IMG/VR virus record: IMGVR_UViG_3300043429_000173
Coordinates: 1-64,000 of that record
DNA: 64,000 bases
Direction: 5' to 3' (one strand)
DNA from: a virus
Under the pieces are notes generated by a model. It worked only from the letters and a program-made list of their open reading frames with translations. It did no database searches and was not told the DNA's origin. Positions within the stretch are counted from its first letter, which is position 1, and every line of letters begins with the position of its first letter. Both the position numbers and the translations under genes were made by a program. Shown here one piece after another: positions 12,926 through 20,932 of this stretch.

Positions 12926-13043
12926 CGATGAGGGCGAAGTCATTAGGCGATTTGATTATGCCCATGAAGGTGCAGTAGAAGTAAAAGAAAAGACGTACAC
13001 GTTTAACGAATTATTTGAATTATATGGGGAGTGTTTATTATGA
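12909..13043 (+). CDS. Small hypothetical protein, 44 aa
   Basis: ATG 12909 with AGAGG 6 nt upstream, overlapping the previous gene by 17 nt and the next by ATGA. Acidic, soluble, with a beta-like N-terminus (MWVLLDDEGEVIRRF). Function unknown. Confidence 0.6.
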   Translation: MWVLLDDEGEVIRRFDYAHEGAVEVKEKTYTFNELFELYGECLL

Positions 13044-13225
13044 GTGAAGAAATGAGCAATGAGGATATTCGCAAGGCTTTGACAGCCATGCATCATGGGT
13101 TGTTAGGTATGCAAGCTAGGATTGATGACCATGAGAAAGTAATTGAGAAGCTTATGTTAGTAATGCAAAACCTAACCGCAGGACAAGTGCCTGATGGTTT
13201 CAGACAACCACCTAAAGGACATTAG
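13040..13225 (+). CDS. Small coiled-coil protein, 61 aa
   Basis: ATG 13040 with GGGGAG upstream. A heptad-like helix covers residues 8-45 (ARIDDHEKVIEKLMLVM), followed by a Pro/Gly-rich tail. Probably forms dimers. Function unknown. Confidence 0.65.
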   Translation: MSEEMSNEDIRKALTAMHHGLLGMQARIDDHEKVIEKLMLVMQNLTAGQVPDGFRQPPKGH

Positions 13226-13226
13226 T

Positions 13227-13403
13227 ATGAGCGAGATTAAACACCATCACTTACAAAAATGGATGTGGTGGACTAAAGGTGAATGTGTTGTCGAGGTGTT
13301 GCATACTGGGCATTTCCCAACAACGGCAATCGTTAGACTACCTAACGATAAAGAGTCAGAGATAGACGTGGATGAACTTAGAAACGAAGGGGGCACGCTA
13401 TGA
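13227..13403 (+). CDS. Small hypothetical protein, 58 aa
   Basis: ATG 13227 with AAAGGA upstream, right after the previous stop. MSEIKHHHLQKWMWWTKGE is followed by a beta-rich half; possibly an SH3-like small barrel. Coupled to the next gene by ATGA. Unknown function. Confidence 0.65.
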   Translation: MSEIKHHHLQKWMWWTKGECVVEVLHTGHFPTTAIVRLPNDKESEIDVDELRNEGGTL

Positions 13404-13552
13404 TGCTTTTATTAGGGTTTGTAGCTGGGACAATATTCGGTGCATTGGTAATGTCCTCATATGAAAGTAAGCAACGTGCACGACTACGTAGACAGAAGCT
13501 AGAACAAAGACTACATCGACCAAGAAGTCGTAAACAATTTCAGGGGTACTAA
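13400..13552 (+). CDS. Small membrane protein with basic tail, 50 aa
   Basis: ATGA overlap and AAGGGGG upstream. An N-terminal hydrophobic helix (LLLGFVAGTIFGALVM) precedes about 30 strongly basic residues (RARLRRQKLEQRLHRPRSRK), so the tail probably stays in the cytoplasm and could touch nucleic acid. Function unknown. Confidence 0.6.
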   Translation: MMLLLGFVAGTIFGALVMSSYESKQRARLRRQKLEQRLHRPRSRKQFQGY

Positions 13553-13553
13553 C

Positions 13554-13736
13554 ATGGCAAGCTACAATGAAATTACTGGGGACAAAATTGCAACCCGAAC
13601 AATCACCAAAGACTACGAGGATAACTTCGACCGAATCTTCCGCAAAGATAAAGTGGGGGGAACTGGCACCACCACCGATCAACCTGTGGAACCTACCCAA
13701 TTGGACATATTCGATGACCAAGACAAAGATATGTAG
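13554..13736 (+). CDS. Small hypothetical protein, 60 aa
   Basis: ATG 13554 one base after the previous stop, with CAGGGG upstream. MASYNEITGDKIATR is followed by a charged helix and a Thr/Pro linker; the acidic end is IFDDQDKDM. It resembles short conserved phage proteins located before nuclease genes. Overlaps the next gene by 23 nt. Confidence 0.65.
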   Translation: MASYNEITGDKIATRTITKDYEDNFDRIFRKDKVGGTGTTTDQPVEPTQLDIFDDQDKDM

Positions 13737-14178
13737 CAAGTGCAAATACGAACAGCCTGAGGAGGAGTTCTATGCGGACAATATCTCAGGTTGGAGTAAG
13801 GCGTGCAGTTCATGTAGAAAACGTACCCGTTGGCGTGTAGAGAAACGTCGCGTGCGTAGTAAGCTAGAGATGTTGGCTAAGGCAGATACCGAGTTGTCTA
13901 TGCTCAAGTCAAAAAACTTGAACGCTAAATTAAAACAGTTGATTAGTGAGTTCAAAAAGTTTACTCTACCAAACCGCAATCGGCTAAAGGAATTGCAGAA
14001 GCGAGCCGCACGTGCACCACGTGTGACAGAAAGAACTCGCAGGGCGATTGATGCACGCATACTGAATCAAGAGAAAGCAGAAGCGTTACTACAATATCAG
14101 GTATCGGTTGTCACCTTAGGATTAAAGACACACCACATTTCAGACTTATGGAGAGAGCGCTATGGCGATGACACCTGA
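13714..14178 (+). CDS. Zinc-ribbon protein, 154 aa
   Basis: Start placed at ATG 13714, giving MTKTKICSKCKYEQPEEEFY. CSKC and, about 20 residues later, CSSC form a zinc ribbon of the kind that precedes endonuclease VII and HNH domains, but no HNH follows. The rest is basic and helical (many Arg/Lys), suggesting nucleic-acid binding. It overlaps the VRR-NUC gene, which hints at shared function in DNA processing. Confidence 0.65.
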   Translation: MTKTKICSKCKYEQPEEEFYADNISGWSKACSSCRKRTRWRVEKRRVRSKLEMLAKADTELSMLKSKNLNAKLKQLISEFKKFTLPNRNRLKELQKRAARAPRVTERTRRAIDARILNQEKAEALLQYQVSVVTLGLKTHHISDLWRERYGDDT

Positions 14179-14461
14179 GGCGAAGGTAAAAGCCAAAATC
14201 AAAAAGATACTTGATGCACATGAGGTGTATCATTTTTCACCATTCCAAGCAGGTATGGGCAGGGCAGGTATTCCTGACATCATTGCTTGTTTCAAAAGTC
14301 ACTTCATTGGCATTGAGGCTAAGGCAGGTGACAACAAACCTACACTCCTACAAGAACGTGAGCTAGACAAAATACGCAGGAACGGTGGTCATGCCATCGT
14401 AGTAAATGAGGATAACTTAGATACGTTGGAGTTCTTAATTAAACATTTATCAGGGGGATGA
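14162..14461 (+). CDS. VRR-NUC domain nuclease, 99 aa
   Basis: A stand-alone VRR-NUC (PD-(D/E)XK superfamily) nuclease. Active-site pattern: GIPDII (Asp around residue 40) and IEAKAG (Glu-x-Lys around 52-54). Phage VRR-NUC proteins are thought to act on branched or mismatched DNA during replication and recombination. GGAGAG lies upstream of ATG 14162. Located just before the DNA polymerase gene. Confidence 0.88.
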   Translation: MAMTPEAKVKAKIKKILDAHEVYHFSPFQAGMGRAGIPDIIACFKSHFIGIEAKAGDNKPTLLQERELDKIRRNGGHAIVVNEDNLDTLEFLIKHLSGG

Positions 14462-14462
14462 T

Positions 14463-14849
14463 ATGCACGCAATATACACACGGCTAATTGAGCTAATAGA
14501 AAAAGACCCAAACAACATCGACGAGCTAGAGGACTGGATTAACAGTGCGTTGGAGTTAAGTGATAGTGAGGAGGAGTGTATGGCTTTAACGAATGCTGTC
14601 ACTCATGCTAAGAAAGAAATACTCCTAATTGATTTAAGCAAGCACTTATTAGGTGTGTCTGATGATGACGATGATACCCCTGTGGAAGACTATAAATCTA
14701 GACAAAGAACACTTCAGGAAGCAATGCGCCAACGTGCTGAAGTTGATAGCAAGATACACCTGACAAAAACGCAGTTAGAGATGCTGTATAAAAGGTATGA
14801 AAACGAACAGAAAAGAATAAGCCATGAATTTACTAACGATAGATTTTGA
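14463..14849 (+). CDS. Hypothetical protein, 128 aa
   Basis: Acidic helical protein with an Asp run (DDDDD) at about residue 70 and a C-terminal coiled coil. It overlaps the polymerase gene by 26 nt, so it is probably co-translated with it. No domain recognised. Confidence 0.7.
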   Translation: MHAIYTRLIELIEKDPNNIDELEDWINSALELSDSEEECMALTNAVTHAKKEILLIDLSKHLLGVSDDDDDTPVEDYKSRQRTLQEAMRQRAEVDSKIHLTKTQLEMLYKRYENEQKRISHEFTNDRF

Positions 14850-16740
14850 GACCTACTACGACACAGCGTTTAGCTTGTCCAAGATTACGACAGAGGAGTA
14901 TATCCGTTCACCCCTATTTGAAACGATTGGGGTATCAGTCAAGGTCAATGATGAACCTGCCGAGTGGTACAGCGGTGACTTCAAAGGCACGAAACAATTC
15001 TTAGCTAAGTATGACATCCCTAAGAACGCAGTATGTGCACAGAACGCACACTTCGATGTAGCTATCCTTAACTGGATATATGGAATCAAACCTGCTCGTA
15101 TCATCGACACGCTATCAATGGCTAACGTACTGCATGGCATTAACGAATCAGTAAGCCTATTGAACCTATCCAAGCTGTACAACATTGGTGAGAAGGGTCA
15201 AGAGGTACACAATAATAAAGGTAAGCGACGTGCTGACTTTGGTGTGGTTGACCTAGCGCAGTATGGTGAATACTGTAAAAACGACGTGGAACTGACTTAC
15301 TTACTGGCTCGGTTCATGATGCCTCAGTTCAGCAAGAAAGAACTCAAGCTGATCGACCTGACTGTGCGGATGTTTACTGAACCTGCACTCAAGCTAAACA
15401 AGAAGCTACTAGAGCAAGCCCTGTATGACTTAGGACTGAACCGCCGTAACTTGATGCTTAGTCTTATGAACGCATTGGGTGTTAAGAACGAGGAGATGCT
15501 CAAGTCACAACTCATGAGCAACGAGAAGTTTGCACAACTATTAAAGGAGAACGGAGTTGAGCCACCGCGCAAGATTAGTCCGACAACAGGTAAAGAAACG
15601 TATGCGTTCGCTAAAACCGATGAGGAGTTTACGATTCTTGAAGACCACCCGAACCCAACGATACAGGCTCTTTACGCGGCACGGATGGGATTTAAATCAA
15701 CGATTGGGATTACCCGTGCGGAAGCGTTTCTTGCCATCTCCGAGCGTGGTACCTTTCCATTCCCACTCAAGTATTCAGGTGCATCTGTCACGCATCGTTG
15801 GTCTGGTTTCGATGTTAACCCACAGAATTTGTCACGCATCGACCCTAAAAATCCCAAGCCGTCAGATGCGTTGCGGTATGCGATTCACGCGCCTAAGGGA
15901 TATAAGCTAGTCGTAGCTGACTTGAGTAACATTGAGTTGCGCTTGGGGCTATGGCTTGCAGGACAGGATGATAAGCTAGAGTTGATTCGTAATGGTATCG
16001 ACTTGTATCGTGACTTCGCATCTAAAGCGTACAACGTGCCATATGAATCTATTGGTAAGAGTGACCCGATGCGGTTCGTTGGTAAGTGTGCATCACTCTC
16101 ATTGATTTATGGTACAGGCGCAGTCAAGTTACAAGGCACCATCCGCATTCAAAGTAAAGGTGCCAACATCATTAGCAAAGAGGAATCAGAGTCCCTTACT
16201 AAACTATACCGCACTGATTACGACAAGGTGGTCAAGACATGGAATGAGGGAACCAGTGTCCTTAATGCGATTATCGCAAAACAAACCAAAACATTTTGCA
16301 ACAACGACGTGATTCGGATTGGTCCTGCGTTTACGGGCGCATCTGCGTTACTGTTCGCTGACAGCGGTTTAGTTAAACCTAATGGCATGGTGCTTACATA
16401 CCCTGACTTAAAGAAAACAAAGAACGCTGAATCAGGTAAAGATGAGTTCACCTACGAGCAACGATATGGTCGCGATAAAGTATATGGTGCTAAAGTTTTC
16501 CAACGTGTGACACAGTCATTAGCACGTGATATTATGGCAGAGATCATTTTACAAATAAGTAAGATGTATCGTGTTGTTGGTACGGTTCACGATGAGGTGT
16601 TGTTGCTTGTCGAAGAAGATAGCGCTGAACGTGCGCTTGAAGACCTACTGACTATTATGCGTACCCCACCTGAGTGGGCACCTGACTTACCGCTTGACGG
16701 TGAAGGTGGTATCGCGGATTCATACGGAGAAGCTAAATAG
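14824..16740 (+). CDS. Family A DNA polymerase with 3'-5' exonuclease
   Basis: 638 aa replicative polymerase. Exonuclease motifs: DFE (residues 7-9), NAHFD (74-78), YCKND (150-154). Polymerase motif A DLSNIELR (366-373), motif B R417/K421/Y429G430 in RFVGKCASLSLIYG, and motif C HDE near residue 585. All catalytic residues are present. There is no 5'-3' exonuclease domain, as in T7-type phage polymerases. It lies with nucleases, helicase and primase in one operon. The 14-bp GGGAACCAGTGTCC lies at 16248-16261. Confidence 0.95.
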   Translation: MNLLTIDFETYYDTAFSLSKITTEEYIRSPLFETIGVSVKVNDEPAEWYSGDFKGTKQFLAKYDIPKNAVCAQNAHFDVAILNWIYGIKPARIIDTLSMANVLHGINESVSLLNLSKLYNIGEKGQEVHNNKGKRRADFGVVDLAQYGEYCKNDVELTYLLARFMMPQFSKKELKLIDLTVRMFTEPALKLNKKLLEQALYDLGLNRRNLMLSLMNALGVKNEEMLKSQLMSNEKFAQLLKENGVEPPRKISPTTGKETYAFAKTDEEFTILEDHPNPTIQALYAARMGFKSTIGITRAEAFLAISERGTFPFPLKYSGASVTHRWSGFDVNPQNLSRIDPKNPKPSDALRYAIHAPKGYKLVVADLSNIELRLGLWLAGQDDKLELIRNGIDLYRDFASKAYNVPYESIGKSDPMRFVGKCASLSLIYGTGAVKLQGTIRIQSKGANIISKEESESLTKLYRTDYDKVVKTWNEGTSVLNAIIAKQTKTFCNNDVIRIGPAFTGASALLFADSGLVKPNGMVLTYPDLKKTKNAESGKDEFTYEQRYGRDKVYGAKVFQRVTQSLARDIMAEIILQISKMYRVVGTVHDEVLLLVEEDSAERALEDLLTIMRTPPEWAPDLPLDGEGGIADSYGEAK

Positions 16741-17396
16741 TGCAACTATCATTCAGTGCAGTAAAAGAGTTTGAGAACTGCCCACGCAAGTTTCATCAAG
16801 TACGTATATTAAAAGCGTACCCACATGAGGACACCGATGCAACCCTGTATGGTAAGGAAGTGCATCTAGCTTGCGAGGAGTATATCCGTGACGGTAAACC
16901 GCTTGGTGGTCACGTGCGATTCAAAGCTGTACTGGATAAGTTAAATGCATTCGAAGGCACTAAGGAATGTGAACTTGAGATGGCGATTGATAAGAACGGA
17001 CAGTGCGTACCGTTCGATTCGGAAGACCGCATGTATCGAGGCATTGCTGACTTAGTGATTATTAACAACGACACGGCACGAGTCATTGACTACAAGACTG
17101 GTAGTGCTAAGTACCCTGAACCTAAACAGTTAGAGTTGATGGCATTAATGATATTCGCCAAGTATCCTGCTGTGATGAAAGTATCAGGTGCGTTGTTGTT
17201 TTTACTTCATGATGTAATGGTGAAACGTGAGTATCATCGTAAGGATTTCAATGCATTACTCAAGCATTGGGTTTCAAAACAAGATACCATTATGGCATGT
17301 GCAGATACCGAAACTTGGAATCCAAATCCAACTGGGCTATGTAGCTGGTGTCCGCATAAGTCATGTGAATACTGGAAACCGAAAAGGAGATACTAA
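16740..17396 (+). CDS. Cas4/RecB-like PD-(D/E)XK nuclease
   Basis: 218 aa, GTG start overlapping the polymerase TAG with GGAGAAG upstream. The nuclease core shows GIADLVI then VIDYKTG (Asp and Asp-x-Lys). A Cys near the N-terminus (NCPRKF) and three in the C-terminus (CSWCPHKSC) match the four-Cys iron-sulphur cluster of Cas4 and AddB-type nucleases. Likely a DNA exonuclease for recombination or for degrading host DNA. There is no CRISPR array nearby. Confidence 0.88.
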   Translation: MQLSFSAVKEFENCPRKFHQVRILKAYPHEDTDATLYGKEVHLACEEYIRDGKPLGGHVRFKAVLDKLNAFEGTKECELEMAIDKNGQCVPFDSEDRMYRGIADLVIINNDTARVIDYKTGSAKYPEPKQLELMALMIFAKYPAVMKVSGALLFLLHDVMVKREYHRKDFNALLKHWVSKQDTIMACADTETWNPNPTGLCSWCPHKSCEYWKPKRRY

Positions 17397-17671
17397 TGCC
17401 AAGAAAGAAACCAACACCACCATCAGTGTGGAAGCAAGAATACAAAAATCAAAAGGCGCGTGGGGAAACTAAAGATCAGTTAGAGCGCCAAAAAGCTAGG
17501 AGAGATTATGATAAACGCGGCATCGACCGTGCAGGGAAAGACATTGACCATGTTAAGCCCCTTCGCGCAGGAGGCACCTCAGCAAGAGGAAACCTCAGAC
17601 TCAGAAACCCAAGCGAGAATCAGGCTGACAACAAACATGGAACTGGTAGAAAACCGCGCAGTAAAAATTAA
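17396..17671 (+). CDS. HNH endonuclease, 91 aa
   Basis: AAGGAGA before ATG 17396. The core has DHVKPL (first HNH His), GG, then NLRLRNPSEN with the conserved Asn. Lys/Arg rich. Small HNH proteins nick DNA and are common in phages, either as homing enzymes or beside terminase or replication genes. Here it overlaps the helicase gene start. Confidence 0.85.
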   Translation: MPRKKPTPPSVWKQEYKNQKARGETKDQLERQKARRDYDKRGIDRAGKDIDHVKPLRAGGTSARGNLRLRNPSENQADNKHGTGRKPRSKN

Positions 17672-19199
17672 GACCCGCCTAGCAGATAAGATTCTAGATG
17701 CAATCCCAAGAAGCAAACTGCTAGGTCGCTTACCCAATACTGACATTGATGAGGTGTTAGTCTACTGGGGGGTTGACGAAGTGCGTGCATTACACACACT
17801 AGGTTTTAAGAACGCACCCCCTGCCCCATTACGAAACTATGCATGGACTGGTGTATATACACCGATGTCCCATCAGAAAACAACCGCTGAGTTCCTAGCC
17901 GCATACGACCGATGCTTTATCCTATCTGAGATGGGTACGGGTAAGACTTGTTCTGCGGCATGGGCGGCTGACTTTCTAATGAAGCGTGGTGAAGTGCATC
18001 GAGTGCTTGTGGTGTGTCCTATATCTATTATGCACGCGGCTTGGAAAGAAGACTTGTTCCGTTCAGTGATGCATCGCAAGGTAGCAATCGCACATGGTAA
18101 TAAAGCTCAACGTATCAAAGTAATTAACTCAGGTGCCGAGTTCGTCATCATTAACTATGATGGTATTGAGATTGTGCTTGATGAGATTATGGCAGGTGGC
18201 TTTGACTTAATCATTGTGGATGAGGCTAACAACCTAAAGACTACTTCAACCCGTCGTTGGAAAGCATTCCATAAGTTAATGACAACACTCAATCCAAGAC
18301 TATGGATGATGACAGGTACACCTGCGGCGCAGTCCCCTGAGGATGCGTTTGGCTTAGCCAAGCTAGTTTGTCCTGAGCGCGTGCCAAAATACTTTACCCA
18401 ATGGCGTGACATGGTGATGCAAAAAATTACTATGTATAAGTGGATACCACGTCCACGATCTAGGGACATTGTGTTCAACGCACTGCAACCTGCTATTCGG
18501 TTTACTAAAGAGCAATGCCTAGACTTACCTGACATTATGTATGCACGACGTGACGTTGAGCTAACCCCACAACAGAATCATTACTATAAAGCGATGATTG
18601 CACAGATGCTATTGTCTGCGGCAGGTGAAGAAGTCAGTGCAGTCAATGCCGCCGCTAAGCTCAATAAGCTATTACAAATATCATGTGGTGCAGTGTATGC
18701 AGATAGTGGTGAAGTCCTACGCTTCGATGCATCTAATCGCTTGGCTGTCATGGATGAGATTATTGATGAGTCACCTAAGAAGACGATTGTGTTTGCACCA
18801 TTTAGGCACACGATTGAATTAATCAAAGACCATCTTGCAGGTCGAGGCATTCACACAACATTCATTCACGGTGATGTATCACCTACTAAGCGTGGAGAAA
18901 TTATTAAGGACTTCCAAGAGAATCCTGATACGAAAGTAATTGTTATTCAGCCACAAGCTGCTTCACATGGTATTACATTAACTGCGGCAAGTTCAGTGAT
19001 ATGGTTTGGACCAACATCATCAGTCGATACATACCTACAAGCTAATGCCCGTGCACATCGTAAAGGTCAGGATACAAAGGTAACTATCTTTATGTTGCAG
19101 GGTAGCCCAGCTGAACAACGTATGTACGATATGCTTGATAAACGTATTGACAGCCATGAAGACTTAATCAGTTTATATAAGGAGGTACTACAGTCTTAA
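17637..19199 (+). CDS. SNF2-like superfamily 2 helicase
   Basis: 520 aa from ATG 17637; a longer reading frame from 17508 runs over the HNH gene and is less likely. Motifs: Walker A SEMGTGKT, motif II IIVDEANN, motif III MMTGTPA, and the C-terminal QANARAHRKGQ, typical of SNF2 enzymes. Phage SNF2-like helicases remodel DNA or protein-DNA complexes in replication and recombination (T4 UvsW has a related architecture). Last gene before a possible internal promoter. Confidence 0.9.
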   Translation: MELVENRAVKIKTRLADKILDAIPRSKLLGRLPNTDIDEVLVYWGVDEVRALHTLGFKNAPPAPLRNYAWTGVYTPMSHQKTTAEFLAAYDRCFILSEMGTGKTCSAAWAADFLMKRGEVHRVLVVCPISIMHAAWKEDLFRSVMHRKVAIAHGNKAQRIKVINSGAEFVIINYDGIEIVLDEIMAGGFDLIIVDEANNLKTTSTRRWKAFHKLMTTLNPRLWMMTGTPAAQSPEDAFGLAKLVCPERVPKYFTQWRDMVMQKITMYKWIPRPRSRDIVFNALQPAIRFTKEQCLDLPDIMYARRDVELTPQQNHYYKAMIAQMLLSAAGEEVSAVNAAAKLNKLLQISCGAVYADSGEVLRFDASNRLAVMDEIIDESPKKTIVFAPFRHTIELIKDHLAGRGIHTTFIHGDVSPTKRGEIIKDFQENPDTKVIVIQPQAASHGITLTAASSVIWFGPTSSVDTYLQANARAHRKGQDTKVTIFMLQGSPAEQRMYDMLDKRIDSHEDLISLYKEVLQS

Positions 19200-19214
19200 A
19201 ATACTTTAAGGCCC

Positions 19215-19249
19215 TTGACATTGACATACAATACATATAACATTATCTT
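19215..19249 (+). promoter_or_regulatory. Probable internal promoter
   Basis: Two consecutive TTGACA hexamers (19215-19220 and 19221-19226). The second is 17 bp from TATCTT at 19244; the first is 15 bp from TATAAC at 19236. Neither -10 is perfect. It sits in the 73-bp gap before the 134-aa gene. Confidence 0.6.
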
Positions 19250-19272
19250 GTCTTACTATATTGGAGAGAAAC

Positions 19273-19677
19273 ATGACAGACATTACCGCAGATCGCTTAG
19301 CCGATGTATATGTAAAAATTCGTGCTAAACGTGCAGACCTCAAAGCAGCATTTGAAGCAGAAGATACTGTGCTTGAGGAAAAGCAAAAGAAAATTACCCA
19401 AGAGCTACTTCGTATCTGTAAAGAGATGGGTGCCGAAAGCATCAAGACTAAGCATGGTACGATTTCACGCTATACCAAAGAACGTTATTGGTGCAGTGAC
19501 TTTGGTGCATTCATTGATTACGTAAAAGAGCACGATGCTTTGCACTTGTTTGAGCAACGTATTGCGCAGAAAAACATCAAGGAGTGGATAGCAGACCACC
19601 CTGATGACTTACCACCTGCAATGAATAATGAACGTAGCTATGATGTAAAGTTGTACAAACCACGAAAGGAGTTGTAA
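19273..19677 (+). CDS. Conserved phage hypothetical protein, 134 aa
   Basis: ATG 19273 with TTGGAGAG upstream. The N-terminal 55 residues form a Lys/Glu coiled coil (RADLKAAFEAEDTVLEEKQKK), then a small globular domain (KTKHGTISRYTKERYW). This build resembles phage proteins placed next to single-strand-binding genes, but no name is certain. Position suggests a replication accessory role. Confidence 0.75.
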   Translation: MTDITADRLADVYVKIRAKRADLKAAFEAEDTVLEEKQKKITQELLRICKEMGAESIKTKHGTISRYTKERYWCSDFGAFIDYVKEHDALHLFEQRIAQKNIKEWIADHPDDLPPAMNNERSYDVKLYKPRKEL

Positions 19678-19853
19678 TGAGCAACGAGGAAGTATTAACC
19701 ACGAAAGAAGCCGCTGAGTTTCTTCGTATTGATAAGAAGTTATTATATAAGTTGATTGAGAGCGGACAGCTTAAAGCTAAACGTATCGGTCGCGTATATC
19801 GTATTTCTAAAACAGCATTAAATGAATTTTTGACAGGAGAAACAAATGAGTAA
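19677..19853 (+). CDS. Excisionase/MerR-like helix-turn-helix protein, 58 aa
   Basis: ATG overlaps the previous stop (TAATGA) after AAAGGAG. LTTKEAAEFLRIDKKLLYKLIE followed by GQLKAKRIGRVYRI is the classic short HTH_17 pattern of excisionase-family DNA-binding domains. No integrase is present, so it is more likely a transcription regulator or replication-site binder. Overlaps the next gene by 8 nt. Confidence 0.75.
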   Translation: MSNEEVLTTKEAAEFLRIDKKLLYKLIESGQLKAKRIGRVYRISKTALNEFLTGETNE

Positions 19854-20808
19854 CATTGCCTTATTTAATAGCGGTGCCGCATTACCTTCATACCTCAAGA
19901 CTGTTGAGCTAGATGAAACAACCAAGAACCTTGCAGGTAACACAGGTGGTGGCGGTAAACGTATTTCGATTCGTGGTTCAGTATTCCGTATGCTAGTTAA
20001 CGGTGAAGAACTAATGATCAATGAAGACCGTGCTATGAATGTAATCGTAGTAGCATCATCTATTGTTGGTCGTACATATTACGAAGGTGCATACGATGAG
20101 GCAGTTGCCGCTAAAGCACCTACTTGTTGGTCAGCAGATGGCGCTAAACCTAATGATGATGTAAGCGAGCCACAGGCTACTACATGTATGTCATGCCCAC
20201 AGAACATCAAAGGTTCAGGTCAAGGTGAGTCACGTGCATGTCGTTACAGCCAACGTCTTGCAGTTGTATTAGAAGGTGATATGTCAGGCGATGTGTATCA
20301 GTTGTCATTACCTGCAACAAGTATCTTTGGTTCAGCTGAACAAGGTCAGAAGATGCCTATGCAAGCGTATGCTCGTTTCTTAGCGCAATACAAAATCCCA
20401 GTAGGTGCAGTCATCACTGAGATGCGTTTTGATACATCATCAGCAACACCTAAGTTAACATTCAGTGCAGTTCGTCCATTGAATGAAGACGAGTATCAAA
20501 CATGTAAAGCACAAGGTGAAACAGAAGAAGCTAAACGTGCTATTACTATGACAGTGTCACAAACAGATGCAGTGGAAGATAAGGAAGAACCATTCCAACA
20601 ACCTGCGGCTGTAATTGAGCCACCTAAATCAGTAGCAAAACCTGCGGCTAAACCTGCACCAAAAGCAGAGCCAGCTCCAGTAGTAGCTGAAGAACCTGAA
20701 GTGTTGGAACCTGAAGTGATCGCGGAACCTGTTAAGGTAGTTAAAGAAGAAGCTGCACCTGTGGCAGATGAGTCAATCTCAAATCTTCTTGACGAATGGG
20801 AAGCGTAA
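19846..20808 (+). CDS. Candidate single-stranded DNA-binding protein, 320 aa
   Basis: Begins MSNIALFNSGAALP. A globular domain of about 230 residues includes four Cys (CMSCPQN and C in RACRYS), a possible zinc site. A Pro/Ala/Glu-rich linker follows, and the end is acidic and aromatic (SISNLLDEWEA). An acidic C-terminal tip after a flexible linker is the signature of replisome SSBs such as T7 gp2.5, and no other SSB was seen. The function is inferred from architecture and position. Confidence 0.6.
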   Translation: MSNIALFNSGAALPSYLKTVELDETTKNLAGNTGGGGKRISIRGSVFRMLVNGEELMINEDRAMNVIVVASSIVGRTYYEGAYDEAVAAKAPTCWSADGAKPNDDVSEPQATTCMSCPQNIKGSGQGESRACRYSQRLAVVLEGDMSGDVYQLSLPATSIFGSAEQGQKMPMQAYARFLAQYKIPVGAVITEMRFDTSSATPKLTFSAVRPLNEDEYQTCKAQGETEEAKRAITMTVSQTDAVEDKEEPFQQPAAVIEPPKSVAKPAAKPAPKAEPAPVVAEEPEVLEPEVIAEPVKVVKEEAAPVADESISNLLDEWEA

Positions 20809-20837
20809 GAGCAAACTTACTGCTCTTTGTCGATAAT

Positions 20838-20900
20838 ATATACTGGCTAGTTAACGTGACGAAAAGGGGTATTGCCCCCCAATATCCTCTGCCAGTATAT
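20838..20900. promoter_or_regulatory. Inverted repeat with inner GC hairpin before the primase gene
   Basis: ATATACTGGC (20838-20847) and its exact complement GCCAGTATAT (20891-20900) enclose 43 bp. The enclosed stretch contains GGGG-TATT-GCCCC (about 20866-20878). It could be an operator, a cruciform or an attenuator. There is no clear U-tract after the inner stem, so terminator activity is doubtful. Confidence 0.6.
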
Positions 20901-20932
20901 GTTATTGTTATCAAATCTTTGGGGGAAACACA

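Noticed and set aside
13398-13745. Minus-strand frame of 115 codons
   Set aside because: It lies opposite three coupled small plus-strand genes with good ribosome sites and shows no independent support.
16740-17396. Cas4-like nuclease as evidence of a CRISPR system
   Set aside because: No repeat-spacer array or other cas gene was seen; stand-alone Cas4-like nucleases are common in phages.
19677-19853. Excisionase as a sign of lysogeny
   Set aside because: No integrase, attachment site or CI-type repressor was recognised in the window; HTH_17 proteins also occur in lytic phages.
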